A DNA stretch of 23,699 nt from CAZJGF01 sp964545665. GTDB taxonomy: Bacteria > Chloroflexota > Dehalococcoidia > GIF9 > AB-539-J10. The stretch is taken from NCBI GenBank assembly GCA_964545665.1, contig CAZJGF010000011.1:1-23699 (forward strand). The letters run 5' to 3'. This document shows, in pieces, positions 1 through 7,365 of the stretch. Made by a program: the position numbers and the translations under genes. The notes beneath the pieces are model-generated. The model was not told the DNA's origin. It did no database searches and saw only the letters and a program-made list of their open reading frames with translations. Numbering within the stretch: the first letter of the stretch is position 1; each line of letters begins with the position of its first letter.

Positions 1-48
1 GATAAGCATATCCAGCGAATAAGAGAGCACTTCGGCTTGGGCAAATAA
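1..48 (+). CDS. C-terminal tail of an upstream gene (partial, product unknown)
   Basis: Frame 1 is open from the window edge and ends at TAA 46-48, giving 15 residues ending RIREHFGLGK. The charged, helix-like character and the stop 16 nt before the next ATG fit the end of a same-strand gene. Too little is visible to name a product. It could also be a chance open frame. Confidence 0.35.
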   Translation, partial: DKHIQRIREHFGLGK

Positions 49-64
49 GATTGCGAGAGCTAAA

Positions 65-838
65 ATGAGCAAACTTGCTGACAAGCTACAAAGTCTTTTG
101 AAGGTTTCAACAGCACCCTTGGGCTTCCATCCATCTGCTAGTGAGGCAAAAGAGCCGGGGATGCTGCTAATTGGCGGCCTGTCCGGGACAGATGCTGAGG
201 AAGCTAGGGCCTTAGCTGAGGGCCATGCGGATGCCGGGCTAATATTAAATCAAAGTTCTGATATTGAAGTCATCGAACGGATGGTTAAGACTATGGATGG
301 CATACCTTTGGGGGTGTTGCTGGGGGATGCGAACAAGGAAAAGCAGACTGAGATTATCGACGCGGGGTGTGACTTCATAGTCTTTGATATGGGTATGCCC
401 ATAGCTGTGCTGCAAGGGGAAAAGGTGGGCAAATTCCTAATGGTTGAACCTTCCTCGAATCAGAACCTAGTCAGGGCTATTAACGATCTTGACATAGATG
501 GCGTGCTTATCAGTACTGGTGGGGAGTCAGTTATTACTGTGGAGCATCTTCTTGTTTGTCGGCGTTTCAGCGAACTCGTGAATAAGCCTCTCATGATGAG
601 TGTACCTTCGTTGGTCAGGAGTACCGAGTTCGCTAGTTTATGGAAAGCTGGAATAGACGGCATAGTCACTCCTCCAGCACAGCCAGCTAAAGCGCTTATA
701 GAGTTAAGGGGGGTGATGGAAGCTCTACCCAAAGAAGCCAAACACCGCCGTGGTAAACTGGATGTAATGCTCCCCCATTATAGAGTAGATGCAGTTGCTG
801 AGGAGGAAGAAGAAGAGGAGGAGGACGAGGAGATTTAG
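65..838 (+). CDS. Conserved-looking hypothetical protein, TIM-barrel-like, acidic C-terminal tail
   Basis: This 257-residue protein is not one I recognise. It has no signal peptide or membrane segment and should be cytoplasmic. The chain alternates hydrophobic beta strands with amphipathic helices (MLLIGGLSG, AGLILNQSS, IPLGVLLGD, CDFIVFDMG, IDGVLISTGG, KPLMMSVPS, IDGIVTPPA). This regular spacing resembles a (beta/alpha)8 barrel of the IMPDH/FMN-oxidoreductase kind, but I see no catalytic signature. The last 14 residues are almost entirely Glu/Asp. The ATG at 65 has only a weak upstream GAGAG. A LysE-type exporter follows 29 nt downstream on the same strand, so the two may be co-transcribed. 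The fold is inferred from the strand pattern only, and the function is unknown. Confidence 0.75.
   Translation: MSKLADKLQSLLKVSTAPLGFHPSASEAKEPGMLLIGGLSGTDAEEARALAEGHADAGLILNQSSDIEVIERMVKTMDGIPLGVLLGDANKEKQTEIIDAGCDFIVFDMGMPIAVLQGEKVGKFLMVEPSSNQNLVRAINDLDIDGVLISTGGESVITVEHLLVCRRFSELVNKPLMMSVPSLVRSTEFASLWKAGIDGIVTPPAQPAKALIELRGVMEALPKEAKHRRGKLDVMLPHYRVDAVAEEEEEEEEDEEI
800..832 (+). repeat. GAG/GAA codon run encoding a poly-acidic tail
   Basis: Eleven consecutive codons are GAG, GAA or GAC, giving eight Glu, one Asp and two Glu just before the final Ile and the stop of the preceding hypothetical protein. The stretch is a near-pure purine tract, so it could vary in length by replication slippage in steps of three bases. 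Confidence 0.8.
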
Positions 839-867
839 CCTAAAGCCGCTTTTACCCCCGACAAGTT

Positions 868-1482
868 ATGGAGACAAGCCTCGGCTTATTCTTATTGTCG
901 GCAGCCGGAATTTCCCTCACTGGTGTAATGCTTCCTGGGCCGATGACTGCTGTCACTGTGGCTAAAGGCTATAGTGATAGAAATGCTGGAGCCTTGATTG
1001 CCGTAGGACATGCTGTCATCGAGATACCTTTGATAGCGGCAATTTATTTGGGACTTGCGCAGTTCATGAGTTCCCCACAGGTTGTGAACATCATATATGT
1101 TGTGGGTGGCTTCATGCTGTTTTACCTGGGGTTTCGCATGTTTCGAAACGTTGGCGAGGCACCTGGAGTGGTGAGTGGTCTGCCAGCTAGCTCGTTGGTT
1201 GCCGGCATTATTATTACAGGCACCAACTCTGCCTTTTATGTCTGGTGGGTGACTGTGGGTGTGGCCTTGGTAATTGCCGTTGCCAAATTTGGACTTATCG
1301 GTATTATTCTCTTCACTGTGGTTCACTGGCTTTGCGATTTAGTTTGGTGTGAAATTCTTTCCATAAGCACGTTTAAGTCAAGGAAATGGTGGACACAAGG
1401 AGTACAGAGAATTGTATTCAGAGTTTGTGCCTTGGTGCTGATTGGATTTGGAACCTGGTTTCTTGTCTCTGCCTTTGTCTAA
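868..1482 (+). CDS. LysE/RhtB-family membrane exporter
   Basis: This 204-residue integral membrane protein is the usual length for the LysE/RhtB translocator superfamily, which exports amino acids and related small molecules by proton exchange. It has about six hydrophobic segments. The family hallmark lies near the N-terminus: a first membrane helix followed by LPGPMTAVTVAKG (residues 22-34), then the glycine-rich GALIAVGHAVIEIPLIAAI stretch. A segment at about residues 76-92 (VVGGFMLFYLGFRMFRN) matches the family's third helix and loop. The substrate cannot be told from sequence. The ATG at 868 lacks a strong Shine-Dalgarno sequence. It ends 12 bp from the end of the convergent guaB3. Confidence 0.85.
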   Translation: METSLGLFLLSAAGISLTGVMLPGPMTAVTVAKGYSDRNAGALIAVGHAVIEIPLIAAIYLGLAQFMSSPQVVNIIYVVGGFMLFYLGFRMFRNVGEAPGVVSGLPASSLVAGIIITGTNSAFYVWWVTVGVALVIAVAKFGLIGIILFTVVHWLCDLVWCEILSISTFKSRKWWTQGVQRIVFRVCALVLIGFGTWFLVSAFV

Positions 1483-1494
1483 AGAGTTGAAAAC

Positions 1495-2640
1495 TCAAGG
1501 AGTGTTTTGAGTTGCCTGCAAGTATTTGCCTTCTGTTTTTATGGCTGGGGCGATAATCATCTCGACTTTATGCATTTCCTTGATGGTTCGGGCACCGCAG
1601 ACTCCCATACTGGTACGTAGCGCGCCAACAAGGTTTTGAGTGCCATTGGTAACAGAAGTGGGGCCAAGGAGGATTTGCTCCAGGGGAGCAGAGGTGCCAA
1701 CTTTGACCCTTGTGCCACGAGGCAGTGCCGGGTGAGGATGGGACATCCCCCAGTGATAGCCTCTTCCCGGCGCTTGTGTAGCTTGGGCCAATGGTGAACC
1801 AAGCATGACAGCATCGGCACCAGCGGCGAATGCCTTGCATAAGTCACTGCCAATGCGAATGCCTCCGTCAGTTATGACCGAGACGTATTTACCGCCTTCT
1901 TTGACATAAGCTTGCCTGGCGGCAGCACAATCCATAGTGGCGGTTATCTGTGGAACACCAACACCAATGACCTCTCTAGTAGTGCAAGCAGCGCCAGGGC
2001 CAACGCCTACTAGAATAGCATCAACTCCTGTTTTCATCAGCTCTAGGACGGCGCTATAGCTACAACAGTTGCCTACGATGATAGGTAGGGCCATCAGTTT
2101 ACATAATTCTGAGAGAATAAGCCCTCGATAGCTCTTGGAGATATGCTTGGCTGTAGTGACGGTGGATTGCACAACCAGTATATCAATCCCTGCCTCCTTG
2201 GCTATAGGGGCTAGTCGCTTAGTGTTAGCTGGGGTCACCGAGGCACCACAGATGACACCACCGTTTTTTATGGTGGCAATGCGGTCAGCAATGAGATTCT
2301 CTTTGATAGGCTCTGAGTAAAGCTTCTGGAGAAGCGAAGTAACTCCAGTTTCAGGGGCTTGGGCAATTTGGTTGAGGATTTCTTCGGGATTTTCGTAGCG
2401 TGTTTGTATTCCTTCAAGATTAAGGACAGCCAGGCCTCCGAGTTTGCCGAATTTGATAGCTGTGGCAGGGTCAACAACAGCATCCATGGCTGAAGCTAGA
2501 ATGGGAATGGCGAATTCGAACTCACCGATAGTAAAACGTATATCTGTCTGGTCAGGGTTAATAGTCACATCGCCGGGAACAAGAGCGACCTCATCGAATC
2601 CATAAGCTCGCTCCATTTCTTTGAATCTTCGGTGAGGCAT
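1495..2640 (-). CDS. guaB3: GuaB3-family IMP dehydrogenase-related protein (no CBS domains)
   Basis: This 381-residue TIM-barrel enzyme belongs to the IMP dehydrogenase/GMP reductase superfamily; IMP dehydrogenase makes XMP from IMP with NAD+ on the route to GMP. The active-site loop GPGAACTTREVIGVGVPQ carries the catalytic cysteine at about C219, and the phosphate-binding ITDGGIRIGSDLCKAFAAGAD stretch follows. The two CBS domains of classical GuaB, which would interrupt the barrel near residue 95, are absent. The N-terminus (FEFAIPILASAMDAVV, GKLGGLAVLNLEGI) resembles the actinobacterial and cyanobacterial GuaB3 group. I chose ATG 2640 over an in-frame GTG at 2667. AGGAG lies 6 nt before the ATG, and the predicted transcript begins near 2663, downstream of that GTG. 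The family call is firm; whether the main activity is IMP oxidation is family-based inference. Confidence 0.88.
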   Translation of the reverse strand: MPHRRFKEMERAYGFDEVALVPGDVTINPDQTDIRFTIGEFEFAIPILASAMDAVVDPATAIKFGKLGGLAVLNLEGIQTRYENPEEILNQIAQAPETGVTSLLQKLYSEPIKENLIADRIATIKNGGVICGASVTPANTKRLAPIAKEAGIDILVVQSTVTTAKHISKSYRGLILSELCKLMALPIIVGNCCSYSAVLELMKTGVDAILVGVGPGAACTTREVIGVGVPQITATMDCAAARQAYVKEGGKYVSVITDGGIRIGSDLCKAFAAGADAVMLGSPLAQATQAPGRGYHWGMSHPHPALPRGTRVKVGTSAPLEQILLGPTSVTNGTQNLVGALRTSMGVCGARTIKEMHKVEMIIAPAIKTEGKYLQATQNTP

Positions 2641-2669
2641 ATTCTTCTCCTGACGGTCAGTTGTCACAG

Positions 2670-2698
2670 ACTATACAAGGATGACGTGTCAGAGTCAA
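2670..2698 (-). promoter_or_regulatory. guaB3 promoter (TTGACT-17-TATAGT)
   Basis: On the minus strand TTGACT (2698-2693) and TATAGT (2675-2670) are separated by exactly 17 bp, a near-consensus primary sigma-factor promoter. Transcription should start near 2663, giving a leader of about 23 nt that contains the AGGAG of guaB3. Confidence 0.7.
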
Positions 2699-2718
2699 GA
2701 GAGGTGAGCTAGTTAGGA

Positions 2719-2747
2719 TGGATAGTATTGCAATTATGAGGTATAAT
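2719..2747 (+). promoter_or_regulatory. Probable metG promoter (TGGATA-17-TATAAT)
   Basis: A perfect TATAAT at 2742-2747 has a 4-of-6 match to the -35 consensus 17 bp upstream. The predicted start near 2754 leaves a leader of about 80 nt before metG. The promoter diverges from that of guaB3. Confidence 0.5.
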
Positions 2748-2834
2748 GATAAATCACATTTACCAGTCTTGTTATTCTTGCCCTTTCATGTCATCAATGG
2801 CAGAGCATGATAGATTGAGATTTGGAGGGATTCG

Positions 2835-4505
2835 TTGACCGAGCATATTCTTTTAGGCGTTGCCTGGCCCTATGCCAATGGGCCTTTGCATCTGGGACAT
2901 ATTGCTGGGGCTTATTTGCCAGCAGATATTTTTGCCCGTTATCATCGTCTTAAGGGCAACGACGTGCTAATGGTTTCGGGCAGCGACCAGCATGGGGCGC
3001 CAATTACAATTCGAGCCGAGCAGGAATCTACCACACCACAGGAAATAGTCTCCAAGTATCATCAACAATTTCTTGAGTGCTGGCAAAAGCTAGGCATCTC
3101 CTTTGACTTATTTACCACTACGGGCACCGCCAATCATGCGCAGGTCACTCAGGAGATATTCCTTACTTTGCTCGATAATGGCTACCTTTACAAGGACAAG
3201 ATGCTTCAGGCTTATTGCCCCAAGTGCCAGCGTTTTCTTCCCGACCGCTATATTGAGGGCACGTGCCCTTATTGTAGCTTCCCCAAAGCTCGCGGGGATG
3301 CATGTGATAATTGTGGTAAGCCATTGAATCCTGCCGAGCTTGAAGAGGCTCGCTGTCATATCTGTGGTACTTCGCCACGGTTCGAGGAATCGGAACACTT
3401 TTTCCTGCGCCTTAGCGCTTTTCAGGATAGATTGAAGGACTGGATCAGAGGACAATCCCACTGGCGGCAAAATGTACTTGGTACCGCCTGGAACTTCTTA
3501 GACGAAGGATTAAGAGATAGAGCCATAACTCGCGATATAGAGTGGGGAATTGCTGTGCCACAGCCGGGCTTTGAGCGTAAGCGAATTTATGTGTGGTTTG
3601 AGGCAGTCATCGGTTATTTGTCGGCAAGCAAGGAGTGGGCGAAGCTGCATGGCGATGATACTGCCTGGCAACCTTTCTGGCAGGGTGACGCCAAAAGCTT
3701 CTATTTCATAGGCAAGGACAACATTTTCTTTCACGCACTTAGCTGGCCAGCAACGCTGATGGGTTATGGTGGATTGAATCTTCCCTATGATATTCCAGCC
3801 AATGAATTCTTAACTATTGAGGGTGGGAAGCTTTCCACCAGCCGAAATTGGGCAGTTTGGCTTCCCGATTACTTGGAAAGATACGACCCGGATCCCTTAC
3901 GCTATTTTTTGTCGGTAAGCATGCCTGAGAGTCAAGATAGCGATTTTTCCTGGGATAAGTTTCTTCGCCGCAATAATGATGAACTTGTGGCTACTTATGG
4001 TAACCTGGCGCATCGTATCCTTACTTTTGCCTATCGTAATTTCAACGGAATGGTGCCTTCGCCAGGTGAACTTGACGAGCAAAGCCAGAGCTTGCTTAGC
4101 AAGGCTGAGCTTACACTAAACGATGTGGATAAGGCGCTTTGCCATTGCAGTTTTAGAGAGGCAATCAGGCAAGCTATGTCTCTGGCTCAGGAGGCAAACC
4201 GTTATCTTGATGAACAAGCTCCCTGGAAGACAATCAAAATAGACCGAGAAAGCTCGGCCAAATCCACCTATACTGTTTTATCTGTTTTATCAGCTTTGAA
4301 GACCGTCTTCTATCCCTTTCTCCCGTTTAGCTCTGAGAAGCTTCACACTTCTCTTGGCTTCGAGGAGAGTGCCAGGGATGTAGGTTGGAAACTTCAATCA
4401 TTAACGCCAGGGCAGAAACTTCGTCAACCTGAGCCATTATTTGTTAAGCTGGATGATAGCATCATTGCTCAAGAGACCAGTCGGCTTGGTCACGTATCCG
4501 ATTAG
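2835..4505 (+). CDS. metG: Methionyl-tRNA synthetase
   Basis: A class I synthetase that charges tRNA-Met with methionine. The 556-residue protein starts at TTG, supported by GGAGGG 5 nt upstream and by the family N-terminus. The signature PYANGPLHLGH has its HxGH at residues 19-22. A zinc knuckle domain carries four CxxC pairs (C128/131, C144/147, C157/160, C174/177), the two-zinc form of MetRS. The second signature reads KLSTS (332-336), so the usual second lysine of KMSKS is threonine. An anticodon-binding helical domain follows from about residue 385. The C-terminal EMAPII-like tRNA-binding domain of longer MetRS proteins is absent. It has its own promoter and converges with ftsH. Confidence 0.96.
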   Translation: MTEHILLGVAWPYANGPLHLGHIAGAYLPADIFARYHRLKGNDVLMVSGSDQHGAPITIRAEQESTTPQEIVSKYHQQFLECWQKLGISFDLFTTTGTANHAQVTQEIFLTLLDNGYLYKDKMLQAYCPKCQRFLPDRYIEGTCPYCSFPKARGDACDNCGKPLNPAELEEARCHICGTSPRFEESEHFFLRLSAFQDRLKDWIRGQSHWRQNVLGTAWNFLDEGLRDRAITRDIEWGIAVPQPGFERKRIYVWFEAVIGYLSASKEWAKLHGDDTAWQPFWQGDAKSFYFIGKDNIFFHALSWPATLMGYGGLNLPYDIPANEFLTIEGGKLSTSRNWAVWLPDYLERYDPDPLRYFLSVSMPESQDSDFSWDKFLRRNNDELVATYGNLAHRILTFAYRNFNGMVPSPGELDEQSQSLLSKAELTLNDVDKALCHCSFREAIRQAMSLAQEANRYLDEQAPWKTIKIDRESSAKSTYTVLSVLSALKTVFYPFLPFSSEKLHTSLGFEESARDVGWKLQSLTPGQKLRQPEPLFVKLDDSIIAQETSRLGHVSD

Positions 4506-4572
4506 TGGGACAGGGATTTATGGTTAGTAGGCTTAGCTGGTTACACTATGCGGTGGAGAAAGATTAGACTTC

Positions 4573-6405
4573 TTAGCTAGAAGCTGGCTGTGGAGTTAGG
4601 CCTTCAAATAGTTTGTTAAGGTCGTCTTCTCCAAGGGTTTCACGAGCTATAAGTTGTTCAGCAATTTCTTCTAGTTTCGCCTTATGTTCGGTTAGGATTT
4701 TCTTAGCAGTATTGTAAGCGCGTTGAATAATACTGTATACCTCTTCGTCTATGTCTTGGGCTATCTTGTCACTGTAGTCCCGTTGCTCGCTGATCTCGCG
4801 GCCCAAAAAAACGAGTTCCTGCTTTTGCCCAAAGGTTCGCGGCCCCAATTTCTCGCTCATGCCATACTCAGTAACCATCTTTCGAGCTAACTTAGTTGCC
4901 TCTTCCAGATCATTTTGTGCTCCTGTGGTCACTTCCCTAAAACTGATTTCCTCAGCCACACGCCCCCCTAAGCTCATTGCTAACCTATCGTTGAATTGAG
5001 ACTGAGTCCACAGATGGCGGTCTTCCGTAGGTAGGAAGCGTGTCCACCCTCCTATTACTCCACGGGCGACGATAGAGACTTTGTGCACTGGGTCAGCATT
5101 CGGCAGCATCCTGGCTACTAGGGCGTGTCCAGTCTCATGGTATGCAATCATTTCCTTTTCTCTTTTACTGATCACCCTGTTTTTCCTTTCAGGTCCAGCG
5201 ATAACCCGGTCGGCAGCATCCTCAAGCTCCTTTAACGTGATTTCTTTGAGATCGCGTCTGGCACCCAAGAGAGCTGCCTCATTAGCTAGGTTGGCTAAGT
5301 CGGCCCCGCTGAAACCTGGTGTTTCTTTGGCTACTATCCCAAGGTCAACTTCTTTGGCTAATGGCTTACCTTTAGTATGCACTTCTAGGATAGCCTTGCG
5401 CCCGTTGATATCAGGTAGATCAATGACGATATGGCGGTCAAAGCGACCAGGGCGTAATAAAGCCGGGTCGAGGATATCAGGGCGATTGGTAGCCGCTATG
5501 ACGATAACGTTAGTGTTGGTATCAAAGCCATCCATTTCAGATAGGATTTGATTCAAGGTTTGCTCTCTTTCATCGTGTCCGCCACCTAGGCCGGCGCCGC
5601 GGTGTCGGCCTACAGCATCGATCTCATCTACAAAAACTATGCATGGTGTATTACGTTTAGCTTGTTCAAACAAGTCTCTGACTCTAGCAGCTCCAACACC
5701 TACAAACATTTCTACAAATTCACTGCCGCTAATTGAGTAAAAAGGTACTTCAGCTTCTCCGGCTATCGCTTTAGCTAACAAAGTCTTGCCTGTCCCTGGC
5801 GGCCCTACCAGGAGCACACCCCGAGGTATACGGCCCCCTAAGGCACGGAATTTGTCAGGGGATTTGAGAAATTCCACTATCTCTTGGACCTCCTCCTTTG
5901 CTTCCTCGGTTCCAGCGACATCAGCAAAGGTGACGTCGGGTTTGTTGCCAGAACTAAGTCGTGCTCGGCTTCTACCGAAATTGAAGGCTTGCGTACCAGC
6001 TCCACGAGCTGAGCGGAAGAAGAAATAGAACAGCACACCAAGCAGTGCCATTGGCAAGATGACTTGCAAGGCTATCATCCCCCAGTCACGGCCCCCGGCT
6101 TCAACATCAAGGCCTATCCCACCTTCACCCACATTAATTCCATTATCATTAAGGATGGCTACCAAGTCATTGGTGGAGCCATAATAATCGGCAGTATATC
6201 TTTGTTCTTCTCCATATGAACCAATAAGGGTATTTTCCTTTTGTGAGACTTGGTCAATTTCCCCTTGTTTAATGTAAGTGATGAACTCTGTAATTCCTAC
6301 TTCCTCAGGGGCACTGCCCTGCGGCAAGAAAGCAAACAAGAGAGCCACTGCTACTACAAACAGTAACAGATAGAAGAAACTATTCTGCCACAATGTCGGT
6401 TTCAT
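4573..6405 (-). CDS. ftsH: ATP-dependent zinc metalloprotease FtsH
   Basis: A membrane-anchored AAA+ protease that unfolds and degrades damaged membrane proteins and short-lived regulators. The 610 residues show TM1 at about 9-28, a small extracytoplasmic domain, and TM2 at about 109-130. The AAA module has Walker A GPPGTGKT (201-208), Walker B VFVDEID (257-263) and a second region of homology around NRPDILDPALLRPGRFDR (307-324). The zinc site is HETGH (423-427), with the third ligand probably D499 in TGAQNDLEE. HETGH in place of the commoner HEAGH is conservative. The ATG at 6405 has only AAGG immediately upstream and a promoter 12 nt away, so the leader is very short. It is divergent from rsfS and convergent with metG. 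Confidence 0.97.
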   Translation of the reverse strand: MKPTLWQNSFFYLLLFVVAVALLFAFLPQGSAPEEVGITEFITYIKQGEIDQVSQKENTLIGSYGEEQRYTADYYGSTNDLVAILNDNGINVGEGGIGLDVEAGGRDWGMIALQVILPMALLGVLFYFFFRSARGAGTQAFNFGRSRARLSSGNKPDVTFADVAGTEEAKEEVQEIVEFLKSPDKFRALGGRIPRGVLLVGPPGTGKTLLAKAIAGEAEVPFYSISGSEFVEMFVGVGAARVRDLFEQAKRNTPCIVFVDEIDAVGRHRGAGLGGGHDEREQTLNQILSEMDGFDTNTNVIVIAATNRPDILDPALLRPGRFDRHIVIDLPDINGRKAILEVHTKGKPLAKEVDLGIVAKETPGFSGADLANLANEAALLGARRDLKEITLKELEDAADRVIAGPERKNRVISKREKEMIAYHETGHALVARMLPNADPVHKVSIVARGVIGGWTRFLPTEDRHLWTQSQFNDRLAMSLGGRVAEEISFREVTTGAQNDLEEATKLARKMVTEYGMSEKLGPRTFGQKQELVFLGREISEQRDYSDKIAQDIDEEVYSIIQRAYNTAKKILTEHKAKLEEIAEQLIARETLGEDDLNKLFEGLTPQPASS

Positions 6406-6417
6406 ACCTTGTTGACT

Positions 6418-6426
6418 ATTATAGCA
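6418..6426 (-). promoter_or_regulatory. ftsH extended -10 promoter (TGCTATAAT)
   Basis: The minus strand reads TGCTATAAT, a perfect extended -10, ending 12 nt before the ftsH ATG. With +1 seven bases past the hexamer the leader would be about 6 nt. No good -35 is seen, as is common for extended -10 promoters. Confidence 0.6.
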
Positions 6427-6473
6427 AAGTTGCTATGAATCGAGAAATCGCGGCTTTAATCAGGTTGCTAGCA

Positions 6474-6501
6474 TTGTTGAATTAGATAAAAGTGGTATAA
6501 T
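6474..6501 (+). promoter_or_regulatory. rsfS promoter (TTGTTG-16-TATAAT with TGG extension)
   Basis: TATAAT at 6496-6501 is preceded by TGG, an extended -10, and TTGTTG lies 16 bp upstream. The predicted start near 6508 coincides with the AGGAGG ribosome-binding site at 6508-6513, so the message would begin almost at its Shine-Dalgarno sequence. Confidence 0.65.
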
Positions 6502-6523
6502 AAGTCTAGGAGGTTTAGTCTTT

Positions 6524-6868
6524 CTGGAAGCGGTAGCGGTAGCACGCTTAGCAGTGGAAGTTGCTTCTGAGAAGCAAGCAAGCAACATTGTGATGCTAAA
6601 TGTGCAAGAGGTATGCTCGTTTAGTGACTATTTTGTCATTTGCAATGGAGAGACTGAGCGCCACGTAGAGGCTATTTGGCGGGGTATCATTGATGAATTG
6701 AAACGAAGTGGCGTCGTGTCCCATCACAGTGAAGGTGGTTCTGACTCAGGCTGGATGCTTGCTGATTTTGGCTCTGTCATCGTTCATATATTTGCCTCGG
6801 CAGAGCGCGAGTATTATCAACTGGATGAGTTTTGGCATAAAGCGATTCCTGAAGTTACAATTCAGTAG
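6524..6868 (+). CDS. rsfS: Ribosomal silencing factor RsfS (apparent CTG start)
   Basis: RsfS (Iojap/YbeB) binds L14 on the large subunit and blocks subunit joining under starvation. The body matches the family: ASNIVMLNVQEVCSFSDYFVI, then NGETERHVEAIWRGI, and a C-terminal GWMLADFGSVIVHIF with a tyrosine-rich end. The first conventional start in frame is GTG 6554, but it has no ribosome-binding site and cuts off the first helix. In-frame codons upstream encode EAVAVARLA, which matches the normal RsfS N-terminus, and the only plausible initiator there is CTG 6524, 10 nt after a perfect AGGAGG. From CTG the protein is 114 residues, normal for the family. The gene is certain; the start is inference. 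It converges with ndk with a 10-bp gap. Confidence 0.9.
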   Translation: MEAVAVARLAVEVASEKQASNIVMLNVQEVCSFSDYFVICNGETERHVEAIWRGIIDELKRSGVVSHHSEGGSDSGWMLADFGSVIVHIFASAEREYYQLDEFWHKAIPEVTIQ

Positions 6869-6878
6869 ATAGCAAGAC

Positions 6879-7346
6879 TTAGCCAAGCCATTTGTCGATA
6901 TCCCTGTGGTAATCAAGAATCTCTTCTTTGGAAAAGAAGAGGTCTATCTCCTGAGAGGCGTTCTCCTCTGAGTCCGAGCCATGAATTAAGTTGTGTCCGA
7001 TATCCAGAGCGAGGTCACCTCTAATAGTGCCAGACTTGGCTTTGGCTGGATCAGTTTCGCCCATTGTCTGCCTTATTGCCTCTATAGCGCCTTCTCCTTG
7101 GAACACAATGGCAATAATGGGGCTGCAGGTAATGAAATCGACCAAGTCATCGAAAAAAGCCTTGCCTTTGTGAATGGCATAATGACGCTGTGCTAAGGCT
7201 TTATCCATTTGCAGCATTTTCATAGCTACGATTTTAAGTCCCTTTCTCTCCAGCCGAGCAATGATTTGCCCTGCTAGTCCCCTTTGCACAGCATCGGGTT
7301 TGATAAGTACCAAACTTCTCTCTATTTCGGGATTATTTTGCTTCAT
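6879..7346 (-). CDS. ndk: Nucleoside diphosphate kinase
   Basis: Transfers the gamma phosphate of ATP to nucleoside diphosphates through a phosphohistidine, balancing the NTP and dNTP pools in the cytoplasm. The 155-residue protein carries the signature NLIHGSDS, with the active-site histidine at 122, and the N-terminal LVLIKPDAVQRGLAG with K16 for phosphate binding. RGDLALDIG before the signature is also typical. The N-terminus is a few residues longer than in most Ndk proteins. GGAG lies 12 nt before the ATG, which is rather far. It is the last gene of the operon starting with thiL, 19 bp after the thioesterase/HAD fusion. Confidence 0.96.
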   Translation of the reverse strand: MKQNNPEIERSLVLIKPDAVQRGLAGQIIARLERKGLKIVAMKMLQMDKALAQRHYAIHKGKAFFDDLVDFITCSPIIAIVFQGEGAIEAIRQTMGETDPAKAKSGTIRGDLALDIGHNLIHGSDSEENASQEIDLFFSKEEILDYHRDIDKWLG

Positions 7347-7365
7347 TTATAAGGTATACTCCTCT

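Noticed and set aside
892..1326. 144-codon minus-strand open frame inside the LysE gene
   Set aside because: His/Ser/Asn-rich composition typical of the reverse of a membrane protein gene; the plus-strand frame has the LysE signature.
1492..1513. AACTCAA / TTGAGTT inverted repeat between the convergent LysE and guaB3 genes
   Set aside because: A 7-bp A/T-rich stem with an 8-nt loop and no T-tract, and it contains the guaB3 stop codon. Too weak to call a terminator.
4560..4590. CTTCT / AGAAG hairpin at the ftsH end
   Set aside because: Only five base pairs and no T-run; likely chance.
5081..5551. 156-codon plus-strand open frame inside ftsH
   Set aside because: It is the antisense shadow of the AAA+ region of ftsH, low in protein-like pattern and without a ribosome-binding site; ftsH motifs are unambiguous.
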